Of a stretch of DNA of 34,171 nt, positions 1-8,092 are shown piece after piece. The translations under genes and the position numbers were made by a program. Below the pieces are notes generated by a model, which did not search any database, had not been told where the DNA came from, and was given only the letters and a program-made list of their open reading frames with translations. The DNA comes from Jiangella rhizosphaerae (GTDB lineage: Bacteria > Actinomycetota > Actinomycetes > Jiangellales > Jiangellaceae), in NCBI RefSeq assembly GCF_003579925.1, contig NZ_QUAL01000180.1, forward strand, positions 1 to 34,171, given 5' to 3'. Each line of letters starts with the position of its first letter. Positions within the stretch are counted from its first letter, which is position 1.

Positions 1-1
1 G

Positions 2-15
2 TGTGAGCGCTCACA
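2..15. promoter_or_regulatory. Perfect 14-bp palindrome, LacI-family operator type
   Basis: TGTGAGCGCTCACA is a perfect palindrome centred on CG and is identical to the core of the symmetric ideal lac operator. LacI-family repressors bind CG-centred sites like this. It lies 185 bp upstream of the secreted hydrolase gene and at the extreme window edge, so it may serve that gene or one to the left. No second copy was noticed in the window, so its regulator cannot be assigned. Confidence 0.6.
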
Positions 16-83
16 ATGGGTCGCCGTAGCCCGGGCTCCCGGCCAACTCCACACATCTCAGAGGTCAGCCACTCCGGCGGAGT

Positions 84-105
84 ATCGTCGAACCGGTTCG
101 ACGAT
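84..105. promoter_or_regulatory. Perfect 22-bp palindrome, operator of the secreted hydrolase gene
   Basis: The left arm ATCGTCGAACC (84-94) is followed directly by its exact reverse complement GGTTCGACGAT (95-105). The first 17 bp recur at 3925-3941, immediately before the LacI-family gene at 3960. LacI-family proteins usually bind CG-centred palindromes and often repress themselves, so this is most likely the operator through which that repressor controls the hydrolase gene 95 bp downstream. Confidence 0.8.
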
Positions 106-199
106 CGACCGGCCGGAGCGGCGGCGAGGAGGACGTCTCAGCAACACCGCAGGACCCATCGGCATCACCAACGCACGCGACGAATCAGGAGCAGCAACG

Positions 200-3100
200 A
201 TGGTGCTTACGAGAGCAACACGAGTACGCGCCGCCGCCGTGTCGGCCACACTCGCGACGCTCGGCGCCGGCCTCACCGCCGGCGGCCTCGCGGCGCCGGC
301 GGCGGCAGCCGACCTCCCGGCTCCCCTCGTTCACTACGAGTTCGACGCCGACGACCTGACCACCGGCGTGGTCACCGATTCCTCCGGCAACGGCCTCGAC
401 GCCGCCCTCGTCAACGGCGCCAGCGCGACGCTGGTCGACGGCGCCGGGGACGGCCACGCGATCGACCTTCCCGGCGGGGCCCCGACCTCGACCGGGGCCT
501 ACGTCCGGCTGCCGCGGCAGATCCTCGACGGCGCCACGGACCTCACCGTGTCGACACGCATCCGCTGGGACGGCACGACCGCGCCCTGGCAGTGGATCTA
601 CGCGCTGGGCACGAACACGACCCGGTACCTGTTCAGCACGCCGTACAACGGCGACGGCCGGCTGCGCACCGCGGTGACCACCGGCGGTGGCGGCGCCGAA
701 GCGCAGGTCACGGGCGGTGCCGCCCTGCCCGCCACCGAATGGAAGACCCTCACGGTCACCCTGGACACGGCGGCGGACCGGATCACCACGTACCTCGACG
801 GCGCCGCCGTCGGCTCGGCGTCCACCACCATCGGCGCCGGGGACCTGCTGACCGCGACCGCCACCTCAGCCGGCTTCATCGGGCGGTCGTTCTACCAGGA
901 CCCGCTGTTCGCGGGTGCGGTCGACGACTTCCGCGTGTACCGGGCCGCGTTGACCCCCGAGCAGGTCGCGGAGGACTTCGGCGGCACGGTGCCCACGCCG
1001 ACCGGCATCGCCCAGACCTCGTTCGACGTGCGCACCTCCATCGGCACGGCGCCGAGCCTCCCGGCCACCATCCCGGCCACGTTCAGCGACGGATACCCCC
1101 GCGCCGTCCCGGTGACCTGGGATGCCGTCGACCCGGAGGACTACGCCCAGCGCGGCACCTTCACGGTGGACGGCACCGCCGGCGAGTGGACGGTGACGGC
1201 GACCGTCACGGTCGTCCGCGAGGGCGAGCTGATCATCGACCTCGGCCAGGACACCGGCCCGTTCCACGGCGGCGCGTCGGGCACGCTCTACGGCCTGTAC
1301 GGCCAGGACGTGCCGACGAACAACCTGATCGAGGGCATGAAGCTGCGCACGGTGTCCACGAAGGCGCAGGACGGCCCGCAGCACCCTGGCGCCGATGCGC
1401 TGGAAGTGGTGAAGCCCCTGGCCGACAGCACCGACGGCGATGTCTACATCTACATGACCGACATCCACCGGGGCTTCCCGTACCAGTGGCCGGGCGACTC
1501 GCCCGAGGAGAAGCTCGACCTGTACGTCGAGAAGATCGAGACCCAGGTCGACCAGGTACTGCAGCTACCGGCGGAGTACCAGGACAACATCGTCTTCGTG
1601 CCGTTCAACGAGCCCGAGGGCAACATGTTCGGCACCGGCCAGTGGAGCTACAACCGGGTCAGCTGGCTCAACGACCCGACGCACTACTTCGCCGCCTGGG
1701 ACGAGATCTACCGCTTGATCAAGGGCAAGATGCCGGAGGCCCGCATCGCCGGCCCGAACACCAGCGTGCTGTACAGCCAGGTCATCGGCTTCATGGAGCA
1801 CGCCATCGAGGCCGGGACGGTCCCTGACGTCGTCACCTGGCATGAGCTCAGCCATCCCGAGCAGGTGCGGACCAGCGTCGCCCGCTACCGCCAGTGGGAG
1901 CGGGAGTTCTTCGCCGGCACGCCGTACGAGGGCACCGAGCTGCCGATCAACGTGAACGAGTACGCGTTCAACTACCACACCTCGGTGCCTGGCCAGATGA
2001 TCCAGTGGATCTCCGCCATCGAGGAATCCAAGGTCGACGCGGACATCGCCTACTGGAACATCGACGGCAACCTCTCCGACTCCGCCGTGCAGGCGAACCG
2101 GGCCAACGGCCAGTGGTGGCTGTTCAACGCCTACGCCGGCATGACGGGACACACGGTCCAGGTGCGGCCGCCGTTCCCCGGCCAGAACTACACCCTGCAG
2201 GGCGTCGCCACCCTGGACGACGAGAAGTCGCAGGCCAGGGCGCTGTTCGGCGGCTCGGACGGCAACGCGTTCATCGAGTTCCGGAACGTGCCGGACGACC
2301 TCGGCGACAGCGTGCACGCCTGGATCCGGGAGATTCCGTGGACCGGCCAGATCGGCGACTCCGCGCAGCCGGAGATCGTCGACGAGCGCGTCGTCGAGGT
2401 GAGTGACGACGGCACCGTCGCGTTCGACTTCGGCGGCGACCTGCCCGAGCTGGCGGCGTCGTCGGCCTACGAGATCGTGCTCACGCCCGCCGGCGACGGC
2501 ACGCCCACCGCTGTCGCGCCGACGCTCTGGGAGCGCAGCTACGAGGCCGAGGACGCGGCGCACACCGGGTCCGGCTACAGCCGCAACGGGCCGGAGGGCT
2601 CGCCGTCGGACGTGTCGAAGTTCTACACCTCGGGCGGCTATGATGTCGGCGGTCTGCGGACCGGCTCGGACCTGACGCTGGACTTCACCGTGGACGTCCC
2701 GCGGGACGGCACCTACGACGTCAGCGTCTTCGCGAACTCGCTGAACACATACGCGGCGGTGCAGGATCAGGGCCCGACCAACGTGTTCCTGCGCGTCGAC
2801 GGTGCGGCCGAGCAGGAGCTCTTCCTGCCGCTGGGCTACAAGTGGGTGGTCTGGGACCACACCGACACGACGGTGGAGCTGACCGCCGGCACGCACACCA
2901 TCACGCTGGCCGCTCGGAGCCTCGACGGCACCCGCGCGACGAAGGGCGACGCGATCGTCGACCGGATCCACCTCTCGCTCGCCAACCCGGAAGCCACCAG
3001 CGACAGCTACGAGGCGGAGCTGGCCGATCTCGACGGCGCGAGCACCGTCTACGACGACCCGCGGCTGGAGCGGCGCGGCGCCTCCGGTGCCGGCGGCGTG

Positions 3101-3859
3101 GAGGTCCGGCCCGGCGAGAGTGCGACGTTCTGGGTCTACTCGGCCGCCGACGCCGAGGCCACCCTGCGCCTGCACACGCTGGGAGGGGGTGTCGCCGACC
3201 TCGCGGTCAACGGCCGCGACGTGCTGCTTGCCGGGCCGACGACGTCCGCCGTGGCGGTCTCGCTCTCCGGCGGGATCAACAAGGTCACCGTCACCGGGGT
3301 CACCGGGGCCGCGCTACTCGACCGGCTGGAGGTCGTGCAGGCGACCGAGACGCTCGCCGAGCAGGTCTACGAGGCGGAGGACGCCACCACTGCCGGCACC
3401 GCCGAGGTGGCGGAGTTGTCGCTGGCCAGCGGCGGCGCGGCCGTTACCGGCGTCGGCGGCACACCGGGCAACGGCAACACCCTGACGTTCGAGGTGACGG
3501 CGCCCGCCGCCGGCACGTACGCGATGCGGGTGCGCTACTCCAACCCGGAGCAGTCACCGGCATCGCACTACAACCCCGATCCGATGGCGCGCCGCGCCGA
3601 CCTCACCGTCAACGGGCAGGACGCGGGCCGGGCGCTCTTCCCGCACTCGTTCCACCAGAACAACTTCTGGGACCTCACCGTCCCGGTGGAGCTGCGGAAG
3701 GGACAGAACACGATCAGGTTCGCGTCGGAGGAGCAGCCCAACTTCGACGGCGTGACCTACGCGTCCGACACGTGGCCGGGCATTCCGCTGCGGTCGCGGT
3801 ACGCCCCGGTGATCGACAAGATCACCGTTGCGCCGTACAGCGGGCCGAGGCTGCGATGA
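200..3859 (+). CDS. Secreted multidomain glycoside hydrolase (GH39-like, clan GH-A) with LamG, Ig-like and CBM modules
   Basis: This 1219-residue protein probably cleaves a plant or microbial polysaccharide outside the cell. Residues 1-37 form a signal peptide ending in an Ala-rich stretch. A LamG/concanavalin-like domain follows (about 45-265), then a bacterial Ig-like domain (about 270-345), then a TIM-barrel-like catalytic region (about 345-760). The motif FNEPEGN puts a likely acid/base at Glu471 and NVNEYA a likely nucleophile at Glu587; the 116-residue spacing and Asn-Glu pair fit clan GH-A, closest in feel to GH39. The C-terminus has three modules opening with YEAE (about 780, 935 and 1055), the usual start of CBM6/CBM35-type domains. 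The start has AGGAG 8 nt upstream. Family assignment within clan A and the substrate are inferred; an arabinose-containing glycan is suggested by the GH127 gene in the same regulon. Confidence 0.8.
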   Translation: MVLTRATRVRAAAVSATLATLGAGLTAGGLAAPAAAADLPAPLVHYEFDADDLTTGVVTDSSGNGLDAALVNGASATLVDGAGDGHAIDLPGGAPTSTGAYVRLPRQILDGATDLTVSTRIRWDGTTAPWQWIYALGTNTTRYLFSTPYNGDGRLRTAVTTGGGGAEAQVTGGAALPATEWKTLTVTLDTAADRITTYLDGAAVGSASTTIGAGDLLTATATSAGFIGRSFYQDPLFAGAVDDFRVYRAALTPEQVAEDFGGTVPTPTGIAQTSFDVRTSIGTAPSLPATIPATFSDGYPRAVPVTWDAVDPEDYAQRGTFTVDGTAGEWTVTATVTVVREGELIIDLGQDTGPFHGGASGTLYGLYGQDVPTNNLIEGMKLRTVSTKAQDGPQHPGADALEVVKPLADSTDGDVYIYMTDIHRGFPYQWPGDSPEEKLDLYVEKIETQVDQVLQLPAEYQDNIVFVPFNEPEGNMFGTGQWSYNRVSWLNDPTHYFAAWDEIYRLIKGKMPEARIAGPNTSVLYSQVIGFMEHAIEAGTVPDVVTWHELSHPEQVRTSVARYRQWEREFFAGTPYEGTELPINVNEYAFNYHTSVPGQMIQWISAIEESKVDADIAYWNIDGNLSDSAVQANRANGQWWLFNAYAGMTGHTVQVRPPFPGQNYTLQGVATLDDEKSQARALFGGSDGNAFIEFRNVPDDLGDSVHAWIREIPWTGQIGDSAQPEIVDERVVEVSDDGTVAFDFGGDLPELAASSAYEIVLTPAGDGTPTAVAPTLWERSYEAEDAAHTGSGYSRNGPEGSPSDVSKFYTSGGYDVGGLRTGSDLTLDFTVDVPRDGTYDVSVFANSLNTYAAVQDQGPTNVFLRVDGAAEQELFLPLGYKWVVWDHTDTTVELTAGTHTITLAARSLDGTRATKGDAIVDRIHLSLANPEATSDSYEAELADLDGASTVYDDPRLERRGASGAGGVEVRPGESATFWVYSAADAEATLRLHTLGGGVADLAVNGRDVLLAGPTTSAVAVSLSGGINKVTVTGVTGAALLDRLEVVQATETLAEQVYEAEDATTAGTAEVAELSLASGGAAVTGVGGTPGNGNTLTFEVTAPAAGTYAMRVRYSNPEQSPASHYNPDPMARRADLTVNGQDAGRALFPHSFHQNNFWDLTVPVELRKGQNTIRFASEEQPNFDGVTYASDTWPGIPLRSRYAPVIDKITVAPYSGPRLR

Positions 3860-3880
3860 CGCCGGCGAACTGACCGGCCT

Positions 3881-3915
3881 CCGGCGGCGCGCCGGAACCT
3901 CGAGCGCGCCGCCGG
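3881..3915 (+). terminator. GC-rich hairpin after the hydrolase gene
   Basis: CCGGCGGCGCGC (3881-3892) pairs perfectly with GCGCGCCGCCGG (3904-3915) across an 11-nt loop, 21 nt after the hydrolase stop. There is no U-tract, which is common in actinomycetes. It separates the hydrolase transcript from the repressor-transporter operon. Confidence 0.6.
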
Positions 3916-3924
3916 GGACCGACA

Positions 3925-3941
3925 ATCGTCGAACCGGTTCG
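3925..3941. promoter_or_regulatory. Operator before the LacI-family gene (autoregulation)
   Basis: These 17 bp are identical to 84-100 and contain the 12-bp palindrome CGAACCGGTTCG at 3930-3941. The site ends 18 bp before the chosen GTG start. The sequence GACAAT at 3921-3926 could be a -10 element, which would place the operator over the transcription start. Confidence 0.75.
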
Positions 3942-3959
3942 CAAATGTCAGGAGGAAGA

Positions 3960-4979
3960 GTGGTCACGATCGGTGACGTCGCCCGGGCGGCCGGGGTCTC
4001 CCGCAGCACGGCCTCGTACGCCCTGTCGGGCAAGCGGGCGATCTCCGCCGAGGTCCGGCAGCGGGTCAACGACGCCGTGCTCCGGCTCGGCTACACCCCG
4101 AACGCCGGCGCCCGCGCGCTGGCGACGTCGCAGACCATGGTGATCGGGCTGCTGGCCCAGTTCCTCGAGGACGAGTTCGCGCCGGCGATGTTGGAGTACA
4201 TGCTCGGTGTCTCCGACACCGCGCGCGAGCTCGGCTACGACACGCTGCTGGTCACCGACGCCGACGGCGCCAGCGCGCTGCGGCGCATCACCGACTCGCG
4301 GATGGTCGACGGGCTCGTGCTGCTCAACGTCGCGCAGGACGACGTCCGCCTCCCGGTGCTGCGCGCGGCACCGCAGCCGGGTGCGCTGGTCGGCCTGCCC
4401 GGCGACTGCTCCGGCCTGGACGTCTTCGACCTCGACTTCGAAGAGGCCGGCCGGATGATGGTCGACCACATGCACCGGCTGGGCCACCGCGAGCTGATCC
4501 TCGTGTCCCAGCCCGAACACGTCGTCGAGCGCGGCGGCGCCTACGTCTGGCGGCTCCAGGACGCCGCCCTCCAGCAGGCCCGGCTGCGCGGCATCACCCT
4601 GCACGCGGTGTTCGGCGAGTCGCGGCAGCCCGCCGTCGGGCGGTCGCTGAACGGCCTGCTGGACAGCTACCCGGATGCGACCGGGCTGCTGCTCAACAAC
4701 GAGGCCGCCGCCGCGGCCCTCCCCACCGTCCTGCACGAGCGCGGGCTCACCGTGCCGGACGACCTGTCCGTCATCGGCCGCTACTCCGACGGGTTCGCCC
4801 GGGTCTTCTCCCTGCCGTACTCGTCCATCGAGAGCGCCCCGGACCGACTCGGCCGGATGGCCGTCCGCCAGCTGGTCCGCCGCATCGAGTCCGAGGCCGG
4901 CCGCGCCGAGCCCTACGTCGTCCGGTTCGTCGCCCCGGAGCTCGTCGACCGGAAGAGCACGGCCGCCCCCCGAACGTGA
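3960..4979 (+). CDS. LacI-family transcriptional repressor of the glycan-use locus
   Basis: This 339-residue regulator has an N-terminal LacI helix-turn-helix (residues 2-24, IGDVARAAGVSRSTASYAL), a hinge region near residues 45-60 and a periplasmic-binding-like effector domain to the C-terminus. GTG at 3960 is chosen because it gives the family-typical start MVTIGDVA and follows AGGAGGAA; ATG at 3945 is an in-frame alternative, but the ribosome site would then lie inside the gene. Its stop is 28 nt before the importer lipoprotein gene, so it probably leads that operon. The operator repeat at 84-105 and 3925-3941 indicates that it represses itself, the importer operon and the secreted hydrolase until a sugar inducer binds. 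The inducer is unknown. Confidence 0.9.
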   Translation: MVTIGDVARAAGVSRSTASYALSGKRAISAEVRQRVNDAVLRLGYTPNAGARALATSQTMVIGLLAQFLEDEFAPAMLEYMLGVSDTARELGYDTLLVTDADGASALRRITDSRMVDGLVLLNVAQDDVRLPVLRAAPQPGALVGLPGDCSGLDVFDLDFEEAGRMMVDHMHRLGHRELILVSQPEHVVERGGAYVWRLQDAALQQARLRGITLHAVFGESRQPAVGRSLNGLLDSYPDATGLLLNNEAAAAALPTVLHERGLTVPDDLSVIGRYSDGFARVFSLPYSSIESAPDRLGRMAVRQLVRRIESEAGRAEPYVVRFVAPELVDRKSTAAPRT

Positions 4980-5007
4980 TTCACACCCCATCCGAGGAGG
5001 AAACGCA

Positions 5008-6282
5008 GTGAAGCGTCCATCCACAACGGCGCGCGCCCGATTCAGGTCAGTGGGCGCGGCCGGGTCCGCCGTACTCGTCGTCACCGCCATGGCCGCCTGC
5101 TCGTCGTCCGGCGACGACGGCGGCGACACCGAGACCTCGTCCGACACCTACACCTGGTGGGACCCGTATCCGCAGCACGACGAGACCTCCGACTGGGCGC
5201 AGCGGGTCGCGGCCTGCGGCGACGAGGCCGGCGTCACCATCGAGCGCACCGCCTACGACACCACCGCGCTGACGAACCAGGCGCTGCTGGCCGCGCAGGA
5301 GGGCACCGCGCCGGACATCATCCTGCTCGACAACCCGGCCGTCTCGACGCTGGCCGACACCGGCATGCTGACGACGATGGAGGAGTTCGGCTTCGACACC
5401 TCCGCGATCGACGAGAACCTGCTGGCGGCGGGCGTCGTCGACGGCGACGCCTACGGCATCCCGATCGGCGCGAACACGCTGGCCATCTACTACAACCAGC
5501 AGATCCTCGACGCCTCCGGCGTCGACCCCGCCTCGATCACCGACTGGGCCTCGCTCACCGCGGCGCTGCAGCAGGTGACGGCCGCCGGGCACAAGGGCAT
5601 CACGTTCGCCGCCATCGGCACCGAGGAGGGATCGTTCCAGTTCCTGCCGTGGTTCTGGGGCGCCGGAGCCGACCTGCGCGACCTCGACTCCGCCGAGGGC
5701 GTCCAGGCGCTGCAGCTGTGGACCGGCTGGCTGGAGGCCGGGTACGCGCCGAACTCCGTGATCACCAACTCGCAGAACACCACCTGGGAGGAGTTCCTCA
5801 CCGGCGAGTTCGCGTTCGCGGTGAACGGCACGTGGCAGGTCAACAGCGCCGCCGAGGCCGGGTTCCCGACCGGGGTCGTCTCCGTCCCCGGCGTCGACGG
5901 CGGCGCCGCGCCCACCCCGACCGGCGGCGAGTTCATCACCGCGCCCGTCCAGGACGACACGTCCCGCTACGACGTCACCACCCAGATCGTCGAGTGCATG
6001 ACCACCCCCGAGGGCCTGGTCGAGACCGCGAACACGTTCGCCTACTACATCCCGCCCACGGCGGAGGGCCAGGACGCGCTGCTGTCGGAGAACCCGAGCC
6101 TGCAGCCGTGGGTCGATGCCGTCCGCACCGCGAAGGGGCGGACCAGCGACGACCTCGGCACCGACTACCCGCTGATCTCCGAGGCGCTCTGGACGGCGGT
6201 CCAGAACGCGCTGAGCGGCTCGATGAGCCCGGAGGAGGCGCTCGCCGAGGCACAGGCGAACGCGGAGTCGGCGACCGAGTGA
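5008..6282 (+). CDS. Extracellular sugar-binding lipoprotein of a CUT1 ABC importer
   Basis: This 424-residue protein captures a sugar or oligosaccharide at the cell surface and hands it to the two permeases that follow. Residues 1-30 form a lipoprotein signal peptide with basic residues, a hydrophobic stretch and a lipobox ending in MAAC, giving a lipidated Cys31 followed by a Ser/Asp/Gly-rich linker. The rest looks like a family 1 solute-binding protein (SBP_bac_1/8), with the motifs DIILLDNP, IPIGANTLAIYYN and the typical GEFAFAVNGTWQV. GTG at 5008 is preceded by AGGAGG at 4995-5000, a 7-nt spacing. The permease gene starts 4 nt after its stop. No ATPase gene is in the locus; a shared MsiK-type ATPase encoded elsewhere is likely. 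Confidence 0.93.
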   Translation: MKRPSTTARARFRSVGAAGSAVLVVTAMAACSSSGDDGGDTETSSDTYTWWDPYPQHDETSDWAQRVAACGDEAGVTIERTAYDTTALTNQALLAAQEGTAPDIILLDNPAVSTLADTGMLTTMEEFGFDTSAIDENLLAAGVVDGDAYGIPIGANTLAIYYNQQILDASGVDPASITDWASLTAALQQVTAAGHKGITFAAIGTEEGSFQFLPWFWGAGADLRDLDSAEGVQALQLWTGWLEAGYAPNSVITNSQNTTWEEFLTGEFAFAVNGTWQVNSAAEAGFPTGVVSVPGVDGGAAPTPTGGEFITAPVQDDTSRYDVTTQIVECMTTPEGLVETANTFAYYIPPTAEGQDALLSENPSLQPWVDAVRTAKGRTSDDLGTDYPLISEALWTAVQNALSGSMSPEEALAEAQANAESATE

Positions 6283-6286
6283 CGTC

Positions 6287-7255
6287 ATGTCTCCGACCGT
6301 GAACGGCGCCACGGTGGTGGCGAGGGCCGAGGCGCCCGCCACCACCGCGAGCGCTCCCCCGCGCCGGCGCCGGATGCCCTCGACGCGCTGGGCCGCGCTG
6401 GCCTTCCTCGCACCCCTGGTGGCGTACCTGGCGATCTTCTACGCCTATCCGCTCTACCGGAACGTCGAGCTCAGCCTGCACGACTACACCCCGCGGGCGT
6501 TCGTCCAGGGCAACGCCGAGTTCCTCGGGCTGGCCAACTACGCCGACGTCATCGCGTCGAACACCTTCGGTCCGGCGCTGCGCAACACGGCGCTGTTCAC
6601 CCTGGTGTCGATCGCGGCGCAGTACGCGATCGGGCTGGCGCTGGCGGTGTTCTTCCACCACCACTTCCGGCTGTCCGGAGTGCTGCGGGCGATGTTCCTG
6701 GTGCCGTGGCTGCTCCCGTTGATCGTGTCGGCCTCGACCTGGTCGTGGATGCTCAACAGCGAGAACGGCATCGTCAACTCGGTGCTGGAGGCGTTCGGCA
6801 TCGGCCAGATCAACTGGCTGACGTCGCCGGACTCGGCCCTGTGGTCGGTGATCGTCGCCAACATCTGGCTGGGCATCCCGTTCAACCTGGTGATCCTCTA
6901 CGCCGGCCTGCAGAACATCTCCGGCGACCTCTACGAGGCGGCGGCGCTGGACGGCGCCAACGCCTGGCAGCGGTTCTGGCGGGTGACGTTCCCGCTGCTG
7001 CGCCCGGTCTCGGCGATCACGCTGCTCCTGGGGCTGATCTACACGCTCAAGGTGGTCGACGTCATCTGGATCATGACCACCGGCGGGCCGGGCAACGCGT
7101 CGATCACGCTGGCCGTGTGGTCGTACCGCGAGGCCTTCGGCACCGGCCAGCCGGACTTCTCCCCCGCGGCGGCCGTCGGCAACCTGCTCATCGTCATCGC
7201 GCTGGCCGCCGGCTTCGTCTACCTGTACCTCCAGCGCAGGCAGGAGCGGACATGA
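6287..7255 (+). CDS. CUT1 sugar ABC transporter permease, MalF/UgpA type
   Basis: This 322-residue inner-membrane permease forms half of the importer channel. After a cytoplasmic N-terminus rich in Ala and Arg (to about residue 35) there are about six hydrophobic segments, starting with LAFLAPLVAYLAIFYAYPLY. The EAA loop that contacts the ATPase is visible as LYEAAALDGANAWQRF followed by VTFPLLRP, about residues 212-240. ATG at 6287 lies 4 nt after the lipoprotein gene stop, and the gene overlaps the next permease by ATGA, indicating translational coupling. Confidence 0.93.
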   Translation: MSPTVNGATVVARAEAPATTASAPPRRRRMPSTRWAALAFLAPLVAYLAIFYAYPLYRNVELSLHDYTPRAFVQGNAEFLGLANYADVIASNTFGPALRNTALFTLVSIAAQYAIGLALAVFFHHHFRLSGVLRAMFLVPWLLPLIVSASTWSWMLNSENGIVNSVLEAFGIGQINWLTSPDSALWSVIVANIWLGIPFNLVILYAGLQNISGDLYEAAALDGANAWQRFWRVTFPLLRPVSAITLLLGLIYTLKVVDVIWIMTTGGPGNASITLAVWSYREAFGTGQPDFSPAAAVGNLLIVIALAAGFVYLYLQRRQERT

Positions 7256-8073
7256 CCACGCACCGCCGCACCTGGTGGAAGACCGCGATCGGCCTCGTGC
7301 TGACCGCGATCATGCTCTTCCCGGTCTACTGGATGGTCAACGTCTCGCTGACGAGGACCGGCGACATGCGGGCGGACCCGCCGCACTGGTTCCCCTGGGC
7401 GCCGACGTTCGAGGGCTACGCCGACGTCTTCGGCGACCAGCTGCCGGCGCTCACGACGAGCATCCTGGTCGGTCTCGGCTGCGTCGCGCTCACGCTGCTG
7501 ATCTCCGCGCCCGCGGGGTTCGCCCTCGCCCAGCTCCGGCCGCGCGGATCGGGCGTCCTGAGCTTCGTGCTGCTGGTCGCGCAGATGATCCCCAGCGTCG
7601 TCATGGCCATGGGCTTCTACGCCATCTACGTGCGGCTGGGCTGGCTGAACACCGTCTGGGGACTGATCATCGCCGACTCGACGATCGCGGTGCCGTTCGG
7701 CGTGCTGCTGTTCACCGCGTTCATGTCCGGCATCCCGCGCGAGCTCGTGCAGGCGGCGAAGGTCGACGGCGCGAGCACCTGGCGGACGTTCCGGTCGGTC
7801 GTGCTGCCGGTGAGCCGCAACTCGGTGCTGACGGTGTCGCTGTTCGCGTTCCTGTGGGCGTGGTCGGACTTCATCTTCGCCTCCACGCTGAACCGCAATG
7901 GCGACCAGATCCCGATCACCCTGGGCATCTACGCCTACATCGGCAACAACACCACCCAGTGGAACTCGATCATGGCGACCGCCGTGGTCGCGTCCGTCCC
8001 GGCCGCGGTGCTGCTCGTCGTCGCGCAGCGCTACGTGGCCGGCGGCGTGACCGCCGGCGCCGTCAAGGACTGA
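7252..8073 (+). CDS. CUT1 sugar ABC transporter permease, MalG/UgpE type
   Basis: This 273-residue protein is the second membrane subunit of the importer. It has an N-terminal transmembrane helix with the MalG-type motif LFPVYWMVNVSL, about five further hydrophobic segments, an EAA loop (ELVQAAKVDGASTWRTF, then VVLPVSRN, about residues 164-190) and the usual C-terminus with YVAGGVTAGAVK. The start ATG overlaps the stop of the previous gene by 4 nt. The GH31 gene begins 19 nt after its stop. Confidence 0.93.
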   Translation: MTTHRRTWWKTAIGLVLTAIMLFPVYWMVNVSLTRTGDMRADPPHWFPWAPTFEGYADVFGDQLPALTTSILVGLGCVALTLLISAPAGFALAQLRPRGSGVLSFVLLVAQMIPSVVMAMGFYAIYVRLGWLNTVWGLIIADSTIAVPFGVLLFTAFMSGIPRELVQAAKVDGASTWRTFRSVVLPVSRNSVLTVSLFAFLWAWSDFIFASTLNRNGDQIPITLGIYAYIGNNTTQWNSIMATAVVASVPAAVLLVVAQRYVAGGVTAGAVKD

Positions 8074-8092
8074 ACCCGAGGACGACGCATCC

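Noticed and set aside
2-15. Lac operator core as cloning-vector contamination
   Set aside because: The flanks are typical GC-rich actinomycete sequence with no lac promoter or lacZ sequence.
16-1827. Long Arg-rich open frame overlapping the hydrolase gene
   Set aside because: It is low-complexity (Arg/His/Pro/Gly) and in the +1 shadow of a gene with clear domains; high-GC DNA routinely leaves such frames open.
1565-3175. 536-codon open frame on the minus strand
   Set aside because: It lies antisense to the hydrolase gene, shows no family signature and has the Val/Arg/Gly composition of antisense shadows.
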